Assembly (NCBI GenBank): GCA_031285085.1 | Contig: JAITWW010000110.1 | Location: 1-5,363 of the forward strand | DNA from: Candidatus Methanofilum arcanum | GTDB lineage: Archaea > Halobacteriota > Methanomicrobia > Methanomicrobiales > Methanospirillaceae | Length of the DNA: 5,363 bases | Direction: 5' to 3' | Notes under the pieces: model-generated | Databases searched by the model: none | What the model was told of the DNA's origin: nothing | What the model saw: only the letters and a program-made list of their open reading frames with translations | Part shown: piece after piece, positions 1 through 5,218 of the stretch | How positions within the stretch are numbered: position 1 is the stretch's first letter | How the letters are laid out: the number at the start of each line of letters is the position of its first letter | Made by a program: the position numbers and the translations under genes

Positions 1-68
1 TCAGTTGCTTGAAAGTGCATCTGAGACATACCAAATCAGATATCAGCCTGAAATCCGGTTTTGTATAA

Positions 69-400
69 CTATGAATGCAGCTCAACCCCAAACTCCTCAC
101 TAATTTTCCGCTCCACTGATCCCGCTTCAGTAGCAATATTCCTATATCTTCCTGAATACATTATTCGTACGATAGGTTCCATTGTTTTAATTATACTACT
201 TATTAATATATATTATAAATCATTACGCTTTTTCGCAATTTCCCTTGTTTTGCTGATGAAAATCAGCGCAATGAATTGGATGAATAGCCTGCTGTCCACT
301 GCCCAGGACGGATGTATACTCATCCTCTTCATGTTAAGTCCATTTTTTAGATTATTGAAACAATTTTCGACAATATTTTTCTTCGATAAACTTCAAGAAC
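69..400 (-). pseudogene. Decayed IS4-superfamily (IS1634-like) transposase, C-terminal fragment
   Basis: This is a remnant of a DDE transposase. In the minus frame ending at TAG 69-71 it reads ENCFNNLKNGLNMKR, then SRLFIQFIALIFISKTRE, then a stop (TAA 213-215). After that stop comes SVERKISEEFGVELHS, which resembles the usual C-terminal tail of IS1634-type transposases. At 372-388 the frame shifts within a run of A. Restoring one A gives LEVYRRKNIVENCFNNLK, which fits the IS4-superfamily signature Y-x2-(R/K)-x3-E-x6-K. There is another stop just upstream (401-403), and the DDE catalytic core is absent, so nothing functional is encoded. I could not identify the terminal inverted repeats or target duplication. 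The plus-strand ORF over the same bases is a shadow. The family call rests on motif recognition and not on an alignment. Confidence 0.72.
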
Positions 401-439
401 TCAAAACAGGTACATAACCTTGGTCCTTGGATTGTCGTG

Positions 440-468
440 TTGCACAAGTTTTCATTTGATTTGTGCAA
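440..468. repeat. Short inverted repeat between IS relic and repeat-protein gene
   Basis: Arms TTGCACAA (440-447) and TTGTGCAA (461-468) are perfect 8-base complements around a 13-base loop. They could form a hairpin on either strand. A run of A directly follows on the plus strand. On the minus strand the T-run comes before the stem, so this is not a standard intrinsic terminator. It could be a chance palindrome, an end of a mobile element, or a protein-binding site. Confidence 0.4.
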
Positions 469-473
469 AAAAA
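467..473 (-). terminator. Oligo-T tract after repeat-protein frame
   Basis: On the minus strand there is a run of seven T, about 23 bases beyond TAA 496-498. A T-rich stretch of this kind is the usual archaeal transcription stop signal. Its position suits termination of the long repeat-protein transcript, and the adjacent inverted repeat may assist. The assignment is inferred from position only. Confidence 0.35.
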
Positions 474-494
474 GGGTGAATTAAAGGGTGAATT
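471..494. repeat. Tandem 12-base direct duplication
   Basis: AAAGGGTGAATT occurs twice in direct succession (471-482 and 483-494), immediately outside the last stop codon of the repeat-protein frame. It looks like a local replication-slippage duplication. Confidence 0.6.
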
Positions 495-507
495 CTTACG
501 GTTCACG

Positions 508-672
508 ATTTACAGAAGGTCCTCTTGTAGGAGGTCCATTTGCAGGTGGTCCATCTGTAGGAGATCCATCTACAGGGGCTCCACTTGCAGGAGGTTTAGT
601 TACGACAGGTTTAATTACAACAGGTCTATTTACAGCAGGTTTGGTTACAGCAGTTCCATTTATAGCAGGTTC
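508..672 (-). repeat. 15-bp tandem repeat encoding proline-rich pentapeptides
   Basis: Eleven consecutive 15-base units encode pentads EPAIN, GTAVT, KPAVN, RPVVI, KPVVT, KPPAS, GAPVD, GSPTD, GPPAN, GPPTR and GPSVN on the minus strand, with REP after them. The first half is basic (K/R-P) and the second half Gly-Pro. Such Pro-rich tracts often serve as extended stalks or linkers in secreted proteins. The complementary strand also reads as a Gly-Pro repeat, a by-product of the 15-base period. Confidence 0.8.
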
Positions 673-705
673 ATATTCAGAACTGTCAGAGTCAGAATCG
701 TCCTA

Positions 706-900
706 AGGAATCCATGCATCTTCTTCTTCACTCCATAACATCATTCCACCTTCAATCCAGGACACCCAACCCTCCTCAGTCGATAGCATCATAATTTCAT
801 CGTCATTCCAAGACACCCAGCCTTCGTCAGTCGATAACATCATGACGTCATCTTCAGTCCAGGACGCCAAATCTCCGTCAGTAGAGAGTACCATTATGGC
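706..900 (-). repeat. 51-bp tandem repeat, 17-residue acidic/Trp units
   Basis: Units lie at 850-900, 799-849 and 748-798, with a shortened copy at 706-747. The consensus is (D/E)-(I/V)-M-M-L-S-T-(D/E)-E-G-W-V-S-W-x-(D/E)-(D/E). Alternating hydrophobic and polar residues suggest a beta-hairpin per unit. The first unit is the most diverged (AIMVLSTDGDLASW). I do not recognise this repeat family. Confidence 0.8.
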
Positions 901-921
901 ATCGTCAGTCAATACCCCTTC

Positions 922-1959
922 TTATTCATCTTCTTGGCTATTAACAGTAAATTCTCCCCCGGAAACCTTACCATAATTTATCCCAACCCCATGCGCCTCA
1001 CCTTGTTGGCTTTTAACAGTAAATGCTCCACCATAAACACCACCATAAACACCACCAACCCCTGTCGCTAAACGTTGGCTTGTAACGGTAAATTTTCCAT
1101 CAGAAATCGTGCCATAAAGAGTTTTAACCCCGAACGCTCTATCTTGCTGACTTGTAACGGTAAATGTTCCACCAGAAATCGTGCCATGAACCTCATAAAC
1201 CCCCTCCGCCGGACCTTGTTGAGCTGTAACGGTAAACTCTCCGCCAGAAATCGTACCATATAAAGCCATAATCATTTGCACATTTTTTTGGCCATTAATA
1301 GTAAACATTCCACCAGAAATCGTACCATCACGAGAAACATCAGCAGCCAGGTACGCAGTTTGGCCTGTAACAGTAAACTCTCCGCCAGAAATCGCACCAA
1401 AAAGATTGTTAACCCCCTGCGCCTGACCTTCTTGACTTGTAACGGTAAATTCACCGCCAGAGATGGTAGCGCCATTTTTAACAGTTCCAATCCCTCGCAC
1501 CGTTTGTTGACTTGTAACACTAATTGTAGTAGTATCATCTATATTGCCATGCAATTCTTCAATTCCAGTGATGCCACCGCTGCTAGATGTAACAACAATA
1601 GACGAATTTTCGATGTTATTACATGCAGTTATTGCAGCACCCCCAGACTCTTTAATAATATTAATATTCTTTAGATTCAATGTTTTATCCCCATCAATTT
1701 CACTGAGAATGACCCCTTCCCCGTCAAGTGTAACTCCTTGGGAATCTACATCTACAGAAAATGCATCTGGAAACTCGCCATTTGAAAATGCATACTCACC
1801 TGGCGAGGTAATCTGTACAGTTAATCCAGACCACTTATAACCAAGGCCAACACAGTTACCTTCTCCACAAAAAGCATCAGGTTCAATCACAGTAACAGCA
1901 CTGCAAATCGCCGGAATAAAGATGCAGAACATAATTAGAAAGGAATAATACACTTTCAT
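922..1959 (-). CDS. Secreted beta-helix-type repeat protein (345 aa, probably truncated)
   Basis: This is a predicted exported surface or secreted protein of unknown function. Residues 1-21 form a signal peptide (Lys2, a hydrophobic core, then AICSA as a likely cleavage site). Residues 22-110 include a Cys pair (C31, C36), the phrase ITSPGEYAFSNGEF and a VTLDGEGVIL segment. These are typical of the beginning of NosD/pectate-lyase-like right-handed beta-helix proteins in archaea. From about residue 140 there are tandem 23-24-residue repeats (TISGGEFTVTSQ plus a variable half), about the length of one beta-helix coil. The start is ATG 1957-1959, with GAGGT five bases upstream. No membrane anchor or sorting signal is present before the stop. 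The repeat continues in register past the TAA, so the natural C-terminus was probably elsewhere. Confidence is high for the ORF and moderate for the fold. Confidence 0.85.
   Translation of the reverse strand: MKVYYSFLIMFCIFIPAICSAVTVIEPDAFCGEGNCVGLGYKWSGLTVQITSPGEYAFSNGEFPDAFSVDVDSQGVTLDGEGVILSEIDGDKTLNLKNINIIKESGGAAITACNNIENSSIVVTSSSGGITGIEELHGNIDDTTTISVTSQQTVRGIGTVKNGATISGGEFTVTSQEGQAQGVNNLFGAISGGEFTVTGQTAYLAADVSRDGTISGGMFTINGQKNVQMIMALYGTISGGEFTVTAQQGPAEGVYEVHGTISGGTFTVTSQQDRAFGVKTLYGTISDGKFTVTSQRLATGVGGVYGGVYGGAFTVKSQQGEAHGVGINYGKVSGGEFTVNSQEDE
925..1467 (-). repeat. Tandem 69/72-bp coding repeat (beta-helix coils)
   Basis: Eight units have their T/A/V/K-I/V/Y-S-G-G motif beginning at 1467, 1395, 1323, 1254, 1182, 1110, 1041 and 969. 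The spacing is 72 bases, except 69 for the units starting at 1323 and 1110. A more diverged unit lies upstream at about 1470-1540 (TISVTSQQTVRGIG). The GGEFTV half is strongly conserved, while the xxGVxxLYG half varies. The unit starting at 1110 holds LATGVGGVYGG, where a 12-base duplication occurs. Confidence 0.9.
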
Positions 1960-1964
1960 CTTTT

Positions 1965-1969
1965 ACCTC
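1965..1969 (-). promoter_or_regulatory. Ribosome binding site of the repeat-protein gene
   Basis: GAGGT on the minus strand is separated by five bases from ATG 1957-1959. It fixes the start codon so that a complete signal peptide is produced. Confidence 0.75.
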
Positions 1970-1988
1970 ACTTTCACCATAATAAAAT

Positions 1989-2018
1989 GTATCTCATAAA
2001 TGATTGTTTATGAGGTAC
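1989..2018 (-). promoter_or_regulatory. Long inverted repeat (hairpin/operator) just upstream of the RBS
   Basis: Arms of 12 bases (1989-2000 and 2007-2018) around a 6-base loop pair at 11 of 12 positions. The one exception is a T/G pair on the plus strand, which becomes C/A on the minus strand. The core is CTCATAAA/TTTATGAG. It lies about 20 bases before the ribosome binding site. In RNA it could shape the leader, and as DNA it could be an operator for a dimeric regulator. No known regulator site was recognised. Confidence 0.55.
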
Positions 2019-2044
2019 CTGCTTAGACTTACTCTTTACTGCCC

Positions 2045-2075
2045 ATATTACTTATCTCCATTGGCTGAGTAATAT
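2045..2075 (-). repeat. Second inverted repeat in the leader/promoter region
   Basis: ATATTACT (2045-2052) and AGTAATAT (2068-2075) are perfect complements. They extend inward by one G-T and one A-T pair. The intervening loop is 11-15 bases. Located upstream of the stronger hairpin, it may belong to the same structured leader or regulator-binding region. Confidence 0.4.
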
Positions 2076-2100
2076 CAACAACTTAAGGTCAAAGGCGAGA

Positions 2101-2109
2101 TTTAAAAGT
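2101..2109 (-). promoter_or_regulatory. Possible TATA box for the repeat-protein gene
   Basis: On the minus strand the stretch reads CTTTTAAAT within an AT-rich region, the best archaeal TATA-like match upstream of 1959. Transcription would start about 25 bases downstream, near 2077. That gives a leader of about 120 nt carrying both inverted repeats. Other AT-rich stretches could serve instead. Confidence 0.25.
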
Positions 2110-2135
2110 GACATTTTAGATTTTTGTTTAAGTGT

Positions 2136-2582
2136 TTACTGTAAAATATTAAAAATAATATGGGTTAGATTTCTGTCACCAGTCCAATCTGTGGAGGCAC
2201 GCATGTTATCAAAATAAGGTGTCAGTTCCACAGGTACACAACGCTATTAATGCAAAAACTCCCTCAGTTCGTGCAAAATTTTTCAATTGGAGCATAGATA
2301 GGTTGGCCTTGAGCCAGGTATCAATGAAAAAACCATTTCTATGACTTGCAACTCCTGTGGCATTTTTTAAGAATGGAGGATATATCCCGTTTCTTAGCAT
2401 ATCAGGACAATGGTTGAATTCAAGTACAAGTGTATAGGGTGTTTCAGGGTTTCTTACATCGTAGAAGAAATATATCCGGTATCTGTGCAGTAACCTAAAC
2501 AGAGGTCTCCATCAGTTATCATATATCCACATGTGAGTTTGTCATTGCTCACAAGTACAATACTGACCGATAAAATACCTTA
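2136..2582 (-). pseudogene. Probable decayed gene of unknown function, alternating frames
   Basis: No intact gene is present, but protein-like segments follow each other on the minus strand in two frames. From 2579 to 2454 the frame reads SIVLVSNDKLTCGYMITDG followed by DLCLGYCTDTGYISSTM and TAA. From about 2480 to 2209 the next frame reads YDVRNPETPYTLVLEFNHCP followed by LRNGIYPPFLKNATG and IDTWLKANLSMLQLKNFART. From 2243 to 2136 the first frame resumes with PVELTPYFDNMRASTDWTGD and RNLTHIIFNILQ before TAA. Joining them needs two frameshifts, near 2470 and 2240, and gives about 145 residues. I do not recognise the family. No clear start or ribosome binding site is seen, and further stops lie upstream at 2580-2582 and 2595-2597. 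It could still be chance open sequence, or a short real ORF at 2209-2400. Confidence 0.35.
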
Positions 2583-2707
2583 AAATTTGAGTTTTTAAAA
2601 TGACAGATAAAACTCAGGGAACTCTTTGCAAAACCAAATACTAAAACACAAGAACAAAAAGCAGTTCATTACCAGTTGTTTTCTACATACTCACTCAAGA
2701 CGAGCCT
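2583..2707. other. Intergenic spacer without convincing gene
   Basis: This is AT-rich sequence between the decayed region and the 63-residue ORF. A 24-codon minus-strand ORF (2595-2669, hydrophobic start MNCFLFLCFSIWFC) is in the same frame as the first decayed segment, and might be its eroded signal-peptide end. It has no ribosome binding site, and the link is speculative. Confidence 0.3.
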
Positions 2708-2899
2708 TCACTTTATTTTTTCTATCGTAATTCGCACAAGATCACCTTCACAGATACCATGGCCTTTTGGCACATCAATATTAAACCAGAGGGAACCAGG
2801 AGAATCAGGCGTATTATCCTGAGACATAAGACAATCTTTTTCTGCGTTGATATTTCCAATAAACTGAATTTTTCCTTCGAATGAAATAGGATCAACCAT
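2708..2899 (-). CDS. Small protein of unknown function, beta-rich (63 aa)
   Basis: The product is 63 residues, MVDPISFEGKIQFIG at the start and CEGDLVRITIEKIK at the end. It alternates beta-prone stretches (GKIQFIG, SLWFNIDV, DLVRITIE) with turns, as in a small barrel or OB-like domain, but no family is recognised. I chose ATG 2897-2899. The frame stays open further upstream to 3103, but that extension overlaps the winged-helix gene, whose own protein is clearly real, so it is a shadow. No good ribosome binding site is visible. A TATA-like ATTTAAAAA at 2931-2939 would start transcription about 10 bases before the ATG, fitting a short-leader mRNA. The gene lies 34 bases downstream of the winged-helix gene and may be cotranscribed with it. 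Confidence 0.5.
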   Translation of the reverse strand: MVDPISFEGKIQFIGNINAEKDCLMSQDNTPDSPGSLWFNIDVPKGHGICEGDLVRITIEKIK

Positions 2900-2920
2900 A
2901 CTATTACAGCGTGGTTCTAC

Positions 2921-2928
2921 AAAAAAAA
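2921..2928 (-). terminator. T8 tract behind the winged-helix gene
   Basis: Eight consecutive T on the minus strand lie five bases after the stop codon of the winged-helix gene and about 21 bases before the next ATG. It is a plausible archaeal oligo-T terminator, or a partial one that separates expression of the two small genes. Confidence 0.4.
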
Positions 2929-2930
2929 GG

Positions 2931-2939
2931 TTTTTAAAT
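2931..2939 (-). promoter_or_regulatory. Possible TATA box for the 63-residue ORF
   Basis: ATTTAAAAA on the minus strand is centred about 36 bases upstream of ATG 2897-2899, overlapping the end of the winged-helix gene. The predicted start near 2909 would leave a leader of about 10 bases. The match is weak. Confidence 0.25.
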
Positions 2940-3185
2940 ACTGAAAGGTTTGACCATCCAGGTTGTGCTGTTAGAGTAGCTCCAACGGACAATTGAGAGT
3001 TCTTCGCAAATATCTGCGAGAATTGCCATATTTGTCCCCACTTCCTTAGATGACAGGCCAAGATCCTTTGCAATATATTTGGATTTGAAGTAGTGTTTTC
3101 CACTCTTCAATCCACCCGTGAGATAAGCGACTAAACGAGACTGTGTCTCATTGTACTTATCTTTTATTCTTGTATTTGATGGCAT
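2934..3185 (-). CDS. Small archaeal winged-helix protein, DUF7123-like (83 aa)
   Basis: This is a predicted small winged helix-turn-helix protein, probably DNA-binding, with unknown target. The central and C-terminal part has YFKSKYIAKDLGLSSKEVGT (residues 32-51), followed by NMAILAD and RWSYSNSTTWMV (67-78). I recognise this as the pattern of the archaeal DUF7123 family: a YFKS-x-I-A helix, a KEVGTN recognition helix and an SxSTTW beta-wing. The length is typical for that family. The start is set at ATG 3183-3185 because GGAGG lies seven bases upstream. An upstream ATG would add 15 residues but lacks a ribosome binding site and would lie almost at the predicted transcription start. The gene has its own TATA box. 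It is 135 bases downstream of the nuclease gene on the same strand. The family call is from memory of the motif. Confidence 0.8.
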   Translation of the reverse strand: MPSNTRIKDKYNETQSRLVAYLTGGLKSGKHYFKSKYIAKDLGLSSKEVGTNMAILADICEELSIVRWSYSNSTTWMVKPFSI

Positions 3186-3192
3186 ATAGAAG

Positions 3193-3197
3193 CCTCC
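3193..3197 (-). promoter_or_regulatory. Ribosome binding site deciding the winged-helix start
   Basis: GGAGG on the minus strand, seven bases before ATG 3183-3185, selects the internal ATG over the upstream one at 3228-3230. Confidence 0.75.
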
Positions 3198-3228
3198 ATC
3201 AACATATTTAATAAGTCTCATTCTCATC

Positions 3229-3235
3229 ATATATA
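3229..3235 (-). promoter_or_regulatory. TATA box of the winged-helix gene
   Basis: TATATAT on the minus strand, 35-40 bases upstream of the ribosome binding site. With the usual archaeal spacing of about 25 bases, transcription would begin near 3205, leaving a leader of about 20 bases with the GGAGG in it. Confidence 0.55.
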
Positions 3236-3304
3236 GTTTCTCTACATTTCTCTATTTGTCATGGTTTTACATAATTACATACATGAGAAAATGAACGTAT
3301 TTTT

Positions 3305-3310
3305 AAAAAA
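3305..3310 (-). terminator. T6 tract behind the DHH nuclease gene
   Basis: TTTTTT on the minus strand begins 10 bases after TAA 3321-3323. There is no stem-loop. It is consistent with archaeal oligo-T termination but short. Confidence 0.35.
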
Positions 3311-3320
3311 TAGAAGATAA

Positions 3321-5168
3321 TTATTGAGATTCAAGCGCAAATTCTGCAATTTTTTTGACAAGGTTCACTAAAACCTCATTTCTCATTCCTTCTACAAACT
3401 TGATGCTCCCAACAACGAGATGGCCGCCCCCATTCACCCCTGCCCCAGGCAACTCATCACGAAGCTCCCGAACCATCTGAGGAATATTCATAAGCACTCC
3501 CTTTGATCGAAGCACAATAAAATCTGGGCCATACCCAAGAGTAACAACTGCACCCCCTTGATATTCCTTACAGATGCGGTCATGAATCTCCCCACTTGTT
3601 TTTCCAGGTGGTGGAAACGTAAACTTGTGAGCATGAATCTCTACATCTATCTGTATCAGATGAGCACCATTTGGCAGCACTGAACGCTCAAGATGGGGGA
3701 AACAGGTTCGCATCTGTTCATCAATCATGAGATTTGCTTCTTCCACAAGGAGATCCATAAGCTGCTGACTACGAGCATTGTTGTCGTTTAAGAATAAGAG
3801 ATCTCGAACTAACTCACGACCATCATTGAACCGAAGATAGAACTGGAGGTAATCAATAGCAAGTGCAATCTTCTTACAGGTCTCCTCATCGAATTCATTC
3901 TTGACAAGTTCAAGATATTGATACCGTTCAGGAGCTTCACTTCGATCCCCAACACCAGCGATAGCAGGAATATGGCGTATCTTTTCCTCTACAGGAGGAT
4001 GAATTAACCGGGCTATCTCAGTGCCGAGCATACCTGCGGTAATACCATAATCACCATCAACGTGATATGGATTCACATGCGCTTCAAGATACTGATCAAC
4101 AATCTCATCAGGATGATGATGATCAAATACGATGATTGGCATACCATAGGTCCGTGCAAATCGCATAGATGGAATATCTTCTTCTGTAGAGCCATTATCA
4201 GTCAGAAGAATCATGGGCATTTTCTGCCCAAAACGAGCATTATCACGGGTTGCATAATCAAGATCACGCACAACATCCTCTATCTCATAAAATGGAGCTT
4301 TTGAAGGAGAACGTTTAAAGAGGAAATAATCCGAGTCATAATCCCCACCAGAGTCATTAATAAGACCTATCACCGCTTGCTCAATTGCAACCGCAGAACA
4401 AACCCCATCAGCATCGGCATGATGACGTAAAAGAATTGGTTGGGCTGTAAAAACAGCACGTCGAATAAGCCGTGCAATCTTTCTAATCTCTGGTCGAAGC
4501 CGCTCAAGCACCTCACTTTCAATCAAAAACGGAATATCTACAGGTTCAGCACGCTCATTAAGAGCCTCATCAAGACGTTTTTTTACCTCGTCAGCCTCTT
4601 CCTGGGAAAGAACTTTGAGAGTATCTATCTCGATCTGGACCTGCCCACCTCGTTGCATTACTTCACCGGTGATCCGAACGATATCTCCCTGATTTGCCTC
4701 AGGAAATGCTCGTTTCCCAGCTTCTATAAATCCAGCAGCATTTTCAGTTCCAGTTGCATCAACAAGGGTAAAAATAGTTGGTCCACTCGTCTGTTTAATC
4801 TGGGCAATTTCACACTCTACAACAACTCGCCGCCCTACTTTTGTCTTAAGATCACCGAGAAGTACGGTTCTTCTTTTACAGTGAATCGGTTGAAGAGAGT
4901 AATCTGCTAATACAACCTCTTCAAGATCGATATTTCCATTATTTCTGATATTGCTTACCAAAACAATAATCGGTTTGTTTTCTTTATGAATCGTAAGTGC
5001 TTTCGTTTTATGAATAAGTCCTTTTATATTTGCATTTAAATATACAAAAGTTCCAAATGCAGCAAACCCCTGGACAGTACCTTTGTACATTCTTCCAGGA
5101 AGAACATCAGAAACACTACAGGTGTCTTCAAGGACATAAACAGTTTTATTATTATCATCAGTAGACAT
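3321..5168 (-). CDS. Archaeal RecJ-like DHH-family phosphoesterase/nuclease with S1 and OB domains (615 aa)
   Basis: This is a predicted cytoplasmic metal-dependent nuclease of the DHH superfamily, archaeal RecJ-like type (COG1107-like), probably acting on single-stranded DNA or RNA in repair or RNA turnover. Domains in order are S1 RNA-binding (about 24-85, VLPGRMYKGTVQGFAAFGTF), an OB-fold nucleic-acid domain (about 110-188), the DHH domain (about 243-410) and DHHA1 (about 500-595). The catalytic motifs are complete: H250-x-D252-x-D254-G, LLTDNGS with D324, DHHH 349-352, GVGDRSE with D408, and GGGH 580-583. Typical COG1107 members carry an N-terminal DnaJ-type zinc finger, and no CxxC pairs exist here. 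The start is ATG 5166-5168, which has no clear ribosome binding site but lies about 30 bases from a TATA-like element, suggesting a leaderless mRNA. The substrate cannot be told from sequence. The motifs make the family very certain. Confidence 0.95.
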   Translation of the reverse strand: MSTDDNNKTVYVLEDTCSVSDVLPGRMYKGTVQGFAAFGTFVYLNANIKGLIHKTKALTIHKENKPIIVLVSNIRNNGNIDLEEVVLADYSLQPIHCKRRTVLLGDLKTKVGRRVVVECEIAQIKQTSGPTIFTLVDATGTENAAGFIEAGKRAFPEANQGDIVRITGEVMQRGGQVQIEIDTLKVLSQEEADEVKKRLDEALNERAEPVDIPFLIESEVLERLRPEIRKIARLIRRAVFTAQPILLRHHADADGVCSAVAIEQAVIGLINDSGGDYDSDYFLFKRSPSKAPFYEIEDVVRDLDYATRDNARFGQKMPMILLTDNGSTEEDIPSMRFARTYGMPIIVFDHHHPDEIVDQYLEAHVNPYHVDGDYGITAGMLGTEIARLIHPPVEEKIRHIPAIAGVGDRSEAPERYQYLELVKNEFDEETCKKIALAIDYLQFYLRFNDGRELVRDLLFLNDNNARSQQLMDLLVEEANLMIDEQMRTCFPHLERSVLPNGAHLIQIDVEIHAHKFTFPPPGKTSGEIHDRICKEYQGGAVVTLGYGPDFIVLRSKGVLMNIPQMVRELRDELPGAGVNGGGHLVVGSIKFVEGMRNEVLVNLVKKIAEFALESQ

Positions 5169-5195
5169 ATAATTACTCTTACTCGTATCTTCTCA

Positions 5196-5201
5196 TTATA
5201 A
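5196..5201 (-). promoter_or_regulatory. TATA-like element of the DHH nuclease gene
   Basis: TTATAA (context GTTATAATG on the minus strand) is centred about 30 bases upstream of ATG 5166-5168. With archaeal spacing, transcription would start a few bases before the ATG. This fits the absence of a Shine-Dalgarno motif. Confidence 0.5.
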
Positions 5202-5218
5202 CGCAACAAACACACAAC

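Larger units (their letters stand above)
496..921 (-). pseudogene. Detached C-terminal part of the secreted repeat protein (after in-frame TAA)
   Basis: This is the direct in-frame continuation of the 922-1959 gene beyond its TAA (922-924). It contains one further stop (TAG 703-705) and ends at TAA 496-498. It first completes the last beta-helix repeat (EGVLTDD). It then has three and a partial fourth 17-residue repeats of the type MMLSTDEGWVSW, and ends WIP before the TAG. Past the TAG come DDSDSDSSEYE and 11 proline-rich pentapeptides (such as KPAVN, RPVVI, GPPAN), ending REP. The frame is preserved throughout despite the stops, and repeats remain periodic in it. Either the gene was recently truncated by nonsense mutations or the stops are read through. 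A separate small gene starting at TTG 910-912 (69 aa, ending at 703) is possible. The only purine-rich AAGGGG lies too close to that TTG to be a good ribosome binding site. Confidence 0.6.

Noticed and set aside
61..417. 118-residue plus-strand ORF with hydrophobic stretches
   Set aside because: It is antisense to the recognisable transposase relic. The hydrophobicity comes from the AT-rich complement, and there is no ribosome binding site.
463..738. Plus-strand ORFs with Gly-Pro or Arg-Ser pentad repeats (collagen-like look)
   Set aside because: Any frame of a 15-base repeat yields a pentad. The minus frame is continuous with a signal-peptide-bearing protein, so these are shadows.
925..1467. 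CRISPR-like array of regular repeats
   Set aside because: The 69/72-base units are coding, in frame, degenerate and lack unique spacers.
1068..1840. Several ORFs on both strands inside the repeat gene
   Set aside because: They are alternative frames of the tandem repeat and lack start signals.
2193..2216. GGAGG followed by ATG on the plus strand
   Set aside because: The ORF closes after four codons (MLSK), so it is most likely chance.
2900..3103. N-terminal extension of the 63-residue ORF to 131 residues
   Set aside because: It overlaps the winged-helix gene in another frame, and the extension does not resemble a protein domain.
4062..4910. Plus-strand ORFs of 80 and 156 residues
   Set aside because: They are antisense to the well-supported DHH nuclease gene and have low-complexity, implausible composition.
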